Assembly (NCBI RefSeq): GCF_028476545.1
Contig: NW_026732318.1
Coordinates: 124,001 to 188,000 of the forward strand
Direction: 5' to 3'
DNA length: 64,000 nt
Source of the DNA: Physella acuta
Lineage: Eukaryota; Mollusca; Gastropoda; Physidae
Shown here: positions 38,901 through 52,500 of the stretch, one piece after another
Layout of the letters: every line of letters begins with the position of its first letter
Position numbering within the stretch: the first letter of the stretch is position 1
Notes under the pieces: generated by a model
The model's input: only the letters and a program-made list of their open reading frames with translations
Database searches by the model: none
What the model was told of the DNA's origin: nothing
Position numbers and translations under genes: made by a program

Positions 38901-41900
38901 GCAGTCTTATCCCACATAGATGAAAAGGGTGACAGACCCATTGCTTTTGTCAGTAGATCTTTGAACCAGGCTGAGAAAAATTATTCTCAGTTAGATAGGG
39001 AAGGCTTAGGCATCATTTTTGGTGTTAAGAAATTTCATAAGTTTCTGTTTGGTAGGAAGTTCACCATCTTTACAGATCATAAACCATTGCTAGGTTTATT
39101 TGGAGAAAACAAAACCCTACCTGAGCATGCCTCACCAAGAATTCAAAGATGGGCTATCACACTAACTGCATACAATTATGAATTGAAATACAAACCTGGA
39201 TCTGAGAATAGTGCAGATAGTCTTAGTAGATTACCTTTAAAAAACCAAAGCCTTAGCTATGTACCAGAAGATGTATTTGTTCTCCAATATAAATGTGAAT
39301 GATATTAAAAGAGAAACACAAAAAGATGAGTGCTTAATAAAAGTATATGAGTACTGTAAAAATGGTTGGCCTGAAGAGTCAGTGAATGAGGACTTAAAGC
39401 CATATAAAATAAGAAATAAAAACCTTTGTGAAGATAATATAAAAGATGGAGAAGATGCAGCCCATTATCAGTCAGAGTTGCCTAAACAAAGTATTTGTAA
39501 CTTAATAAATGATTATGGTGATATGACAATTTCAAATGCTTTTAAAGAGAATACATTAGTAAGAAGGAATGTGATCATCAAACAACTTTGCTAACATCAT
39601 TAGCACTTACAGAAACTAAAAGGGTAACATCAAAAGAAAAAAAGATTTTTGCCATTTAATACACCAACTTCAAATACTGGATCACAGTTGCAAAGTGATA
39701 TGGTCCAGGATATTACTTTTAAACAGTATTTTTGGGTTACCAGGAAAGCACTATCAGATTACCTGAGAAAATTGATCAATCAAAGAAATTTATGTCAGTC
39801 AAGGATCTGAATAACAGCATAATACTTCCAGATGCCAATTCAAAAATAGTTCCATTAAATCATGACAAGACATGCATTGAAAGAGAATTTGGTGTTAATG
39901 AGAATGTGTATCTGAGAAATTACGGGAGAAAGGAAAAATGGATACCAGGTCAAATTGTTCAATGTACAGGACCTGTGTCTTATAAAGTAAAAACAAATGA
40001 TGGACTTATTGTCCGTAGACATGCAGACCAGTTAAAAATAACTTGTGCAGATAATAAGTGTGAATCTGTCAATCCCACCAAATCTGAACAGTTCACACCA
40101 ACTCAGTTTGTTCCACAACCAAGTTCTGTTGATATGAGTGAACCAAGTTGTCTAGAGTCAGAAAATGTAAATTCTGGAGTTGATGATATAAATCCTAGAC
40201 CTCCTGAGATAGAGAATCCAGATGGTCAGAATCTTGAGTCACCAAATCAAAAGCCACTGAGAAGGTCAAGCAGGACAATCAAAGTCCCAAATAAGTTAGA
40301 CCTATGATTTTAAAGGTCAAAAGGACTTTGACATCATTGTTTTGTATTTTAATTATGTTGTAACATATTGTGCATTGTTTGTAAGGATGTAATCTACCAT
40401 AGTGTTCATGTTAGAATAAAATTGGTGATTTTAAGATACTGTCAATTGTTCTATTGAGAGATGTGTTGTGTTTACTAAGGGTAAAGGGATGTAATATATT
40501 GGGATTTGTGAGGTCAGGGGAACTCACTCTTCTGGTATTAGTTATATTTATAATGTTGTTATTGAGTGATGTCCCTTGTATTTATCTATTGTTACTTCCT
40601 GTTCCGGTCTCTCCATTATGTTAGCGAAGGCTCAATAAAATCTATATACAGACAGCATGGCTTCTCGTCAGTGTGTTATAATAGAACCACTCCAATCTAC
40701 CTCAGTTACGTCCTGGTTAATTTCAACTCAAGAGACGATTCATGTTTACTTAAATACTTTTATTCGGTCTCAATTCTTTACACGTAACAGAACAGCCCAC
40801 ATCCTAACCGCTACCAACTAACCGCTCACCCGCCACAATCGTTCACTCGCGCTTTTATACCCGCATTCGAACTTGGGATTACATGACATAAACACAACGG
40901 GGTTACTACACAGTATGGTGAACGCAACTCATACATGCACTCTCCCCTAAGCTCGAGACTATTCTACCCTATTCTAACCTGACCTCAAATGACCCGTAAC
41001 ACCATTCCATACGGGGGGAAAAATCAATACCGTCCCTGTTTATTCAATGAAGGAACATTTTAATTATCCATGAGAGAATGAATAAGCTTAAATATCACAA
41101 CTTTTTTTTTATTGAGGATTGCCATATTAATACTGTTGTTAGTAGTTTTTTTTAATACTTCGGTTAATGATCTTGCTAAGATTGAGAAATATGAATGTAT
41201 ATAGATATGGTTGGTTAAGTATAACTTGTTACTAATATTATTTTTTAATAGTCATTAATAAAATTAAAACAAAATTTGCTTAGATTCATGTCAGTGTGAG
41301 AGTATTTCTTGTCATTTTTCAACATCCTCTTCGCTAACAGCAAAACACCCAATTTAATACTCTAGTGGAGGGTCTTTACTATTAAAAATCTATGACATTT
41401 ATATTGCTTTATGAGACATGACATGCGTATATAAGCTACAATGAAATATACAAGGAAAATTAAAGGACTGGGCATTGTGCTAACAGTTAAATAATTTGCA
41501 TATTACGTATCATATTTACAACTTAACTATATTGTAATTAGTTGTAACACATCTGCTTTTAATTTACACTGCACTTTACGCTTTGGTATCTGTCGTTAAT
41601 TAATCTATCCCCCTACTTCAACAGTCAGTGTCCTTGATGCACCAAAACTTGAGTCAAGTGCACTCGGCCCTTATGTAGTCAGCGACATTGTCTATCTGAC
41701 CTGCGACACCAAATCAAACAGCGTGAGAAGTTACAGTTTATATAAGGATGGCGCACTAAAATTCACTCAATGGTCGAATGTCTTCTCCTTGTAAGTTTAA
41801 AATGGTTACAGCTATCTTTTATTTTATTTAAAACAGATATAAATATATTTACATATACATACACACATTATAAACTTCCGACAAATTTTTTGTCTAGACA

Positions 41901-44900
41901 TTTGAATATTTAAACGAATATTTAAACGCAAACCATAAAAACAACTCATCCGCCTTTAGGGTTGGGTTGGGGGTTGGTGTTAGGGCTGAATGATCCACAT
42001 ACAGACCTTTTATGCAAATTATTAATAACATGTCCCAATTACATCCTCTTCAATAAAATATAAATGAACACGTTTCATATCCTGATTTTTTCCTTTGTGG
42101 AGTGGCGGGGATTAACTTTTTTTTTTTGCTTGTATGAATAAATCCCAACTGTTATGTTTAAATCTATTTTTAGATATCAATTAAACGAGGATTTTTCTGG
42201 AAATTATACTTGCACTGTTTCAAACTCTGCTGGTAAATCTGCTCACAGCGATAGTGTTCTCTTAATAATTTTGGGTACGTTTCTGCTTCTTATAAAATTC
42301 GCTTTCTTCTTCGTCAATACATTTCTTTGAAACAATATTTAAATGAATTCTTGTTCTCTTCTACAAATATGTTTACTTAAAAAAAATTTAAGCGTGATAT
42401 TTTATGCATTATTTATTTACCATCGAGTCTTTTAAATGAGATATCTTATTTACACTAGTTTTAGAATAAAAAATTGATAATACTTGAACACAAACCTGTT
42501 TTCGATGACAAGACATTTCAGCAGGCTAGGAAATAAAAACTAAAAAACATCGAATTTCAGGTCCACCAACTCTGATATCAACAAACGATGATCCACAAAT
42601 AGGCGACGATGTTACATTGACATGTCAACCCCCCATTCAAATTGTAGGAATTAAATTAATTTTTATTTGGTTCAAGTAAGTGTAAAACTCAGAGGTGTAA
42701 CCTAGAGATATTAAAAAATTATTTAAAGTTAGTCTACACGAAATTTTCAGATTATAAAATGTTGAAGGTTTCTAATGCCTATAGACTATACTATATCTAT
42801 ATATACTTTATAAACGTATCTATTAAGCTTTCACAAAAATAATTTCGGAAAAGTTAAGAGCATTAAGCTAAGACAAAGAATTTACAAAATATTATTAAAA
42901 TGTTGATGGCTTCTGATTTTATAGATGTGTGTATTATTTTTTACCGTCTTATGAGTTTTTTCTTCAACTTTGTCTAATTGATGATAAATGTTAATTATTA
43001 ATGTATACTTAACTCAAAATTAATAGGAGCAGTCAGTCTTTTTAAAACACTCTTTTTCCTCAGAAGTAATAATCTATTAAACAATGCCACTGAACAAGTC
43101 TACACTTTGACAAATATTAAAGCTGACGATGCTGGAGAATTTAAGTGTTCCTATGACATCAATGAAGTGAGGGGGCCGCAGAGTTCTGGTTTTATTATAG
43201 TTTGTGAGTTAATTATTTGAACTTTAAGAAATATTATTTCACTAATTACATCTGAAATAGTAGGATGTTAAAAAAGACTAAATATAACTAATTATAATTA
43301 TAAATTTAAAAAAACCTATTGTACTTTGTTGCTTTTTTTCGTTTTTCTGGGGGAGTATATGTTGTACATGATAAGTTTTTTTTTTCAATGTCAATGTTTT
43401 TAAAAACTCTACAGTCACTCCTCCAGAGAAACCTTCACAAAGTTTATCATCATATTCTTCAGGCAATTATGGATTTTCCATGAACCTTCAGTGCAATGCT
43501 AATGACAATTTGAGATTTGGTCTACTTAAGTAAGCTAGTGAATCCAAAAACGTTTTAAGAGGCCTACTTAAGCAATTATAAAGCAGTTTTAGACAATGTA
43601 AAAATAAGTTCAAAACTAGAAACAAACATTTGAAAATTTAGTTGTGTTTTACTTAAAATACTATAACTGTCTCACTATAGGATGTTTGTGTATAAAAATG
43701 GGGTAAAAGTTGCAGAGAGAAATGGAAGTCTTGGATTTGTCAGCTTCTATATTCAAAGAACTATAATGAGAGATTCTGGAAACTACACATGCACTTTTAC
43801 AAACAAAAGAGGAGAGTCTGTCCAAAGTGATCCTGGATTTGTTGAAATGAAAGGTACAAACTGGTGCTGATAATTTAAATTACATTTTGGAGTAAAAATT
43901 TTGAGTAGAGATTTTTTTTTAAAAAGAAGAAAATGGGTTAGGGGCTATTGATTAAGTATTAGATTTTATGAACAATAGCATGCACATGTTTTGTTATTTG
44001 ATAATGCTTAAATTAAGTTTAGTTAAAAAAAATAAAAAGGAGTTACAATACAAAATACAAATGAATACATAGGCCTACTTATTGAAGGATATTTCACACA
44101 AGAAAAAAAAAGATTAAAATGATACAAATACTCTTAAGTATTTCCAGAACATCTATGTAATTTCCTAAGGACTAGACTGTCACCATTTACCTTCAATTTT
44201 GATGAAAAATAAACTTTATTTTATATTTAGTTTTATTTTAAATAGTTAAGTCATTAACCATTTAATTAGTAAAAGTGTTAAATTTAACTTTCGGGTGATC
44301 AAGTGAGAAACTCATCTCTGCAACTAGTACCTCAGATAATGTATAGAGGTGAATTTTCTCAAATGTACTGCTACACTGCAACGTATGGAGAAAAAAGCTA
44401 CTGCACCTTGTACATTAATGGCATACGGTATTTAAAAAAAATATCTTTCTACATTAGTTAAAAATATGTTCACTATATATTTTTAGGAATAAAAAACTAT
44501 TTTCAATAATCGAGGTTAGAGAGGACAAATGCAGTATGTACAAAAACATAATCTCGAGAAAAATGAGTTTATAAATCTCATTCCAATAATGAAATTGCGC
44601 TAAATATTATGTTTAAACATAACATAAAATATTTGCATTATACTTTTCTGACAAAAAAGTAGAAATGTACATCGATTTCACCAAAGAAAGTGGACATACT
44701 TCATTTGGCCTCTATACAATCGATATGTTAGATTATTCTGTATATAAAAAAATGTATTTTTTTAATAATAGAATTTGTCTGTGTTAATCTTGATTACAAC
44801 ATTTTGCCTTAAACAGATATGTTGATGATCAAGACTGTGAAATGTACCTACCACACTGTGTTAGTGGGTCCTACACATGCACCATAAATGTTTATAACAA

Positions 44901-47900
44901 AACTGGGCTCATGAGTCCACCAGTGCAAGTCACATTTTACAGTAAATACATTTTTTATTTCATTTTCATAATCTACACATATTCTATCAAACAAATGAAA
45001 TGATAGCTAATAATCTCAAACCTTATCATATAGACCTACGGTCATTGCAAACTAACCCATGCATCGTCTTTTATTCACAGTCTATGTCTTACTCTCTTGT
45101 AAGTCTGGTCACATATAAATCTACACTATGACATTTCGTAATTGGAAAAATTAAAATTCTATAATATTTATTTATGGATGTAGAGATTTTAAAACTCACA
45201 TTTATTCTTTCATGTTATTCCAGACAAACCTCGTCTTGAACTATCCACGAACTCCATCTTGAACCAAAATTTTGCACTGAGGTGTATCACAGATGTACCA
45301 AATGGTACATACTCCTGGTATAACTGGAATAATTTAGTTTATTCTTCAAACAATAACACTTATGAGTTTACTCAAACAAGGAGTGTTGCCGAATCTTACC
45401 AATGTACAGTTAAAATTAATGATTCTGAAATATGGAGTGAACTTTACAGTATCAGTGGTTTGCATACTGTTCTGTTTTTTTTCTTTACTTTAATGTTTAT
45501 TTGCGTTACAGAGCTAAATGTTTTTTTTAAACATCCACACGGATAATTGTTTATTAATTCACATTTAGAATACTATTCATGTTTGATCTAAACTTAAATT
45601 TAAGTGAAATATACAAACAAACAAAAAATCCAAAATTAAAAGCTATACATTGTGATTTTACAAATGTAGGGCCTATATATTTACTAAATGTTTTAAGCTT
45701 TTTTTATTCTTCCTAATTATAACCACTAGTTACTTTTAGTTTCTAGACCACCTAAACCCTCTTTAAACAATAACAACCAGGATTCAGGATTTAGTTTAAA
45801 TGAGAACAATTCCACAATGTTATATTGCAACGCACAAGATGCTGAAATATATGCGTTATATAAAAACGGAATCAAAGTGTCTACTAAACAATCAAGTAAC
45901 AACTCATTCACAGTAGTTCTGTCTGATTCAGAAACAGTTATGTATACATGCACTGCATCAAACAGACTTGGTGAAAGTGAACAAAGTGAACCTGTTTACT
46001 TAGGGAAGAAAGGTATGAAGTTTTTTCTTTTACATTTCCTTTTTTAACAATGTATTTTCTGCATTATTTATTGGTTAGAAATAACTTTTAAAATAAGAAT
46101 TCTAAGGTATAAGCTCATTTAGTGCTTTTTAAATATTGTTAAGACCACCACCTGGACTAACAACTGGGGTTTGACCTGGGCTGACCCGTAGATCGGGGTA
46201 GCGAACTTACGCTCATTTATCTACCTGGCGTGATCAGAAGCTGACCAGTGTTGGCCGTGGGAAATCTGTCGGTCTGGCCGTCCACACCGCTGATTTGATT
46301 CCACACTGTGAGCTGCGCATTATTGTAGTCTCGGGGACTCGGCTACTAAACTTGGCTAAAAGCCCACATATTACTTAGTGACACCACGGGCTGACCGGTG
46401 TTGTGAGGCCGGGGCTAGTAACAGTTCGTTGTGTATGGCTTGGAAACCTTTCTGATCGAATGGGACCGAGTAAACGTACATGAGCCGGGGCAAGCTCTAA
46501 TTAAAGGGTTCCCACTCTAGTCTGTGAGGAATTTCGGGAGTGGTCAGGACAGTCAGTCAGAGCATAGCAGCTAACTAGTTAGGACGTATAGTTGTAGCAT
46601 GGATTAGACATAGAGTTAGATTAGGTGGTTGGACTTCGATGTTGTATCTTAGTGGCGGTTACTTTTAAGTGTTGTACTTCTATTTTGGTAATTAAACATT
46701 AACTCTTATTGAAAAAGTGTTTGTTTGTACCAATTCAAGTTCTTGTCTCTCTCCTCCTAGATCGAAAGGTCTAGGTAGATCGGGTCGTAACAATATAGTA
46801 AATAAAAACTTTAACCCTTTATTTACGGAATTATGTTCTGAATGAAATTTCTTTTTAAACAATGTGCCATTATATTGCACTATGCACATTTAAAGCATAT
46901 GTAGTAGGAAATTGAAGTTTCGTAAATTTTTAATGTTTTAAAATATATATTGGTACTTACAAGTACCGTCAGGAATGTAGGACATTTTTTTCCAACGAAT
47001 TTTTTTTAAGAAAACATGCATAAACTGTAAAATATATTGACTAATAACATCGCAATCATTATAACAATCGAATTTGTAATTTTCACACATAAACACAACA
47101 CAAAAGTATATTTTTAGTATGATTATTGACTGAATTTTTTTTCGGAACACCTTAGATCTTATTATGACTGTGCCAAACACAGCAAAAGTTGACGGCATGT
47201 CCTACTCTCTGATTCTGATTACAATGCAAAACGCTACATCACAGGTCAAATTTCTTTTTGAAACTTCAACCACTTCATTAGGAAGCAGAGATCAACTCAT
47301 TATTATCACTCATATCTTCTGATTCAGTGAAGTTGAATGACCTGTTCCTTTCATCAGTTGTTACTATCGAATTGTAACTTATCCAGGAGACGCTCATCCT
47401 CTTTTCCATACAGATAAGTCACAGTTGACTGGATATTTAGAAAAATATATGAATACTATAAGTAGGACGTTTTGTTCATGAAATGAAAGGGAACAATTTT
47501 AGTATCATACTGATATAAAATATGTTTGGTCTAAACCAAACTTAGAATGTTATGTCAGGCCTACACTACAGTGTAAAAATTCATAAATAAAATGAGCTCC
47601 ATGTATGTATAAGTGACTTAATGGCGTACTGTTTTATGTCTACTGATTCAAATATAATATAAGATCTATATTATATGTACAAGTATGGACTATTACTAGT
47701 CTAAATGTATACCTAACGTAGGCCTACATGTTAGTTATTGCAGACAAGAGATTTTTCTGCAATACATATAACTAACAAATCTTAATACTAGGACTAGACT
47801 TGAGCCGACAAATAAACTTAACTAAATTTAGTAAACTAGCTTGCAACTGCATCTTCTTTTTTGTTATACTTCTGCTAATGTATACCTATATTCTTTGACA

Positions 47901-49306
47901 ATATGTGTTACGTAAACCATATGCTAACTTTATTCTAAGCATATAAATATAATTCATTGACAATATTTGGATAATTCATTATCAAAATAATATTTATGTT
48001 ACTCCACATTGAAAATCTGCCATTTCAGACCGTACTCATATAAAAATTGATCTAATACAAAAAACAATGTGATTAAAATTGAATAAAGTTAGGCAAACTT
48101 AACTGACTATAGAAGATGCCAATAACAAATAATTGGGCTTAAAAACTTGAATATTTAAGTAAAATGAAGGAAAATTATGAACACTTGTGAGAGCTGTACT
48201 GCGCCATTATGAACTACCGATACTGCAAAAATGCATCGATCCCGCCACTTACCAGTGACTCAGAGAGCTAACGGTATTAATTAAATTAACAATTTAAGTA
48301 TTATTAAGTTTATACTAAGGGGGTCGTCCATAAATGACGTCACACTCGTAGGGGGGAGGGGGGTCCATTATTTTGTGACGGTGTGTGATGAGGGGGAGGG
48401 GTTCAGGTGGTGTGGAATTAAAAAAATAACATTGTTAGCAAACGAGTTTTAGCCGTTATTTCGCGTTTTAAAAAACGGTTTTAATAAATTGTAATAGGAA
48501 TTGATCAAAATACTCTATGTTGACGGAGTTCTGACTAGATTTAGAAGAATGTCGATGTTTTAAGAAAAATTCAACAGCAATTTTGAGGGGGGGGGGGTTG
48601 TAGGCTGAGGTGTGACGTCATTTTAGGGAAGGGGGTCTGGCTTTTTGTGACGTCGTGTGACGGAGGGGAGAGAAAAGTTTAAAATCGTCAAAAAAAAGCG
48701 TGACGTCATTTATGGATGACCCCTAATTCATTTTGTTATTTTTTATAGAGACTGTTTATATAACTGTTAGCAGTAATGTGGCCTCTGTTGGTCAGCCTTT
48801 TTCATTGAACTGCAGCGCTGAAAACAATCTGTCATCTGGATCTTACACTTGGGAAATTCATAAGTAATTGTAACAGTACTTACTAAAAGCAAATTAAATT
48901 TATATTCTCTTCAATCATAGTAATATTTAATACAATGTCGAAGATACACAATTTTCCCATTGTATAGCCAAACATATTTTATAAAAAATTAAATTGCAGC
49001 CTTTAAAATCTTTTCAAGTTATTTTGCTATTGTTTTTTATTTATTTTTTTATTAATATATAATTATTTTTTTAAATTCATCTAAAATTGTCTAAAACTAA
49101 ACTATTAAATACATGTCTAAAGCATATTAAATAATTTTAGAAATGGAGAGAAAAATACTTTGATACCATCTCAAAATCTAACCTTCAATCCACTGACGCA
49201 ACAAGATGAAGGTGTCTACATTTGTGAATTTAAAAAACATGAGTCAACAGCCACAGTACGAGATTATTATGTTCTAGCTTGTAAGTCTTGCTTTACTTAC
49301 TTTCTG

Positions 49307-49364
<58 letters not shown>

Positions 49365-49501
49365 ATCTCAGTTTGTTTTTCTCTTCATTTAATATTATGA
49401 GTTTTTAGAAAAAGTTTTTTTTAATATTTTAAATAAATTCTTTTTTAGCTAGAAATAAAACCTTCAAACAAACTGATTATTAGCGTAAATCGTTGTTTTA
49501 A

Positions 49502-49588
<87 letters not shown>

Positions 49589-52500
49589 CTACTATAATAA
49601 TTGCTATAAATATAATTATAAATGGGGATATCTAATGCTTAATTTATTCTTTTTGCATTTATTTTATAAAATTATTTTTTTATTAGCAGAATTTTTTTTT
49701 ATTGGTTTCAGTATCACTCCCTAGTGTACCTGAAATCACTCTAAGAAACCAAGCTGGTAGTGGTGAACAAGGATCAACAGCTACAGGGGCAGATAACACC
49801 GTAGTATCATTTGATTGTTACATTGACACTATTGTTATCAATGCAAGGAATCAATTCCGGTTTGTGATCAAAGATTTATGTTCAAATTCGCCTCATTATT
49901 ATATTAATTGTGGATTTTATAGAACCAATTTATTCTAGTAATAACTGTAATTTCTTTTTACTTTCTTGTAAATAGGAAATATAGAGAAAGTTCTTGTAAT
50001 CGTGCAAAAAAAAAATTCGATATTTTTGCAAATCTCGACGTTTTACACATCCCTGTGTTGGAAAAACATAGTTTTGTAATCTTGTCCGTATATCTGTGTG
50101 TGTATGTGTGTGAGTCTGTAAACACGATAACTTCAGTACTGTTAAAGCTAGGTTGATGAAATTTCATATATAAGTATTATATAAATCGTAGATGCGTATC
50201 AACTTTTAAGCGATTTCCGATAACCGGAAGTGGAACTTATTCTACTTTCAATTTTTCAAAAGCCTGTAACTTGAGAACTATTTCATATAGATATATGAAA
50301 TTTCACATGTAAGTAAAAGATCTAATTCTCTGTCATCTGTCAAATTTTGAGTTATTTCCGTACAACGAAAGTAGTACTATACGCTTGGTACAAGTTAGTT
50401 ATTGTTAGATTTAGGGCTGTCCTCCAGACCACAACCTGGAAATCAACCAACGACTTTTAAATTAGAAGCATTGTGATTTTACTTGACCATTTTGTCTATT
50501 AATCTGCATAATACTTTTATAGATTTAGTTGTGATTGAGAAAGTGGTATCATGATTATTATTCTCAATATTTTACTAACATATCAATTTAAAGTGTATGT
50601 ATTTTGCTATCTATGATATTCATTAAAATATGTGTTTCAGGCTTTATAAAAATGGAATTGTAGTAAAAAATGTGCCGTATGTGGATAATAAAGATTTACG
50701 AAGGGTGTATTCAGTGGATACCAGCATAGCATCTAATGAAGGAAACTATACATGTACAGCACTCAACTCAGTTGGAGAATCTCAGCCATCAAAAGCTGTG
50801 TACATTACCAGAAGTTTAGGTGGGCTGTATTTTAATGTTTATCTGCATTTTCATATTTTTATATAAAAGTAAAAATAAAAGCAAAGGGGAGATTGTTTTT
50901 TATTTGAAAAAAATAGGACAAAGCATTGCTTTACCATTCTACATAATATACAACGTTAAAATCTAAAAAACGAATTACCGAGATATTTTAAATTGTTTAT
51001 TTTACAATCTATATATTTACAGGATTGATAAAGCCTCAAGTTACCATGAACAATGTAAATCCACAAGCTGGTGATGACATTACACTTACATGCAACATAT
51101 TGTCACCACAACCAAACTTTATAATAACGTGGCAGAAAGATTTCTCAAACATATTGAAAACTGGACCTACTTTATCCCTCACATCTCTGACAGTAGAGGA
51201 TCATGGCTTCTACACTTGCACTTATTCCAATCGTTCAAATGAAGATTACAGCTATTACTGGTTGGAAAAGGTTTCAGACCCAATCTTAATTTCATGTACG
51301 TGACCAACTACATTGATTTATATTTATCCAAATTATAGTAGAGGCGCATATATATTAAACAGATATGCATGAGTTTAAAAAAAATATCTTGTTTGTTACG
51401 AATCTATTATTATATTTTTAATGTTTGATATTGTGTTCTCTTAGTGCTACCACCTCTACAACCAATTTTGTTATTCGACGTCAATTATCTCGACCTAAAG
51501 AACAAGTACATTCCTTATGGAACTAAATACTATCACTATAGTGATGGACCTGTATTTTACACTTTTGGTGAAGGAGATACACTACATTTAAAGTAATAAT
51601 ATAAGTGAATACTAAAAATTGCTAAATACATTTTTGAAAATATATTTTGGTTTTATAAAAAACAAAACAAATAAAATAAAATATAATACAACAAATTAAA
51701 TAAAATATAAATAAATAAATAATGATTTTATTATAATATTTATTCTCAGCGCTCTTCGTTAAATGATTTTACTTAAATATTTTCAAAAAACATGTCTAAC
51801 CTTTTAATTTCATATTAGGTGCTTTGTGCAAGCCATGCATGTAGATGACTACCAGATTTCTAGAATAAATCCATCATCTTACAACTATACAATTAATAAA
51901 AATGGTCAAATTACTCAGCCTGCAAACACAAATGGCATGTTTACCATTTCTGGACTTACAAAAGGAGACTACAATTACACTTGTCAAGTTAGCAGAGAAA
52001 CACAGCAATCTTTAATGAGTTACCCTCTCTTAGTAAGGATAACTGGTGAGTATAACAAGGTTTTGTATTATAATAAATTAATTATCATATAATGTTAATA
52101 TGATATTATGTAGGGCAATAATATTGTAATAACTTTTGCATAATAAAGTGTACTTCTATTGACCATTGTGCAAGTAATATTACAAGAAATATAATGAAAG
52201 CTAAAAAGTCTACTCTTTTATTTAGATCGACCAACCATTATCCCGTCTGTGTTATCTCCTTCATTGGGTTCTAATCTCACCCTAACCTGCAACACTCTTG
52301 TGGAATCTAACAACATTGACATTACTTGGAGAAAAAATGGAATTAATATGGGACTTACATCAAATGTTCTCAGTTTGAATACAATTTCTCCGTATGATGA
52401 AGGATCCTACACATGTCAGCAAACAGCCATAAAGTGGACGACACCAATCAGTGCTGAATACATCATTAATTGTAAGTATCTCTGGTATAAAAAATACAGT

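Larger units (their letters stand above)
36289..40704 (+). mobile_element. Ty3/gypsy-type LTR retrotransposon, young but broken
   Basis: A 4.4-kb element between 215-bp LTRs, bordered by the target duplication GTTAC (36284-36288 and 40705-40709). Just inside the 5' LTR is TGGCGACGAGGATAAAT, a primer-site-like sequence; a purine tract AAGGGTAAAGGGA precedes the 3' LTR. Parts in order: Gag with two Cys/His knuckles, protease, reverse transcriptase, RNase H, and integrase-like N- and C-terminal segments. The order (RT and RNase H before integrase) is the common Ty3/gypsy one. The LTRs differ at about one of 215 positions by eye, so it inserted recently. The coding part has a few breaks, so it is not whole. 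Confidence 0.92.
36282..41001 (-). mobile_element. solo LTR interrupted by a later LTR element
   Basis: The outer pieces 36282-36288 and 40710-41001 (about 299 bp together) form a TGGTTACGTCC...GACCCGTAACA unit flanked by CCAT (36278-36281 and 41002-41005). It contains a minus-strand AATAAA, so it is probably a solo LTR in minus orientation. The retrotransposon 36289-40704 lies inside it, using GTTAC near its edge as target. A fossil; family not determined. Confidence 0.6.
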
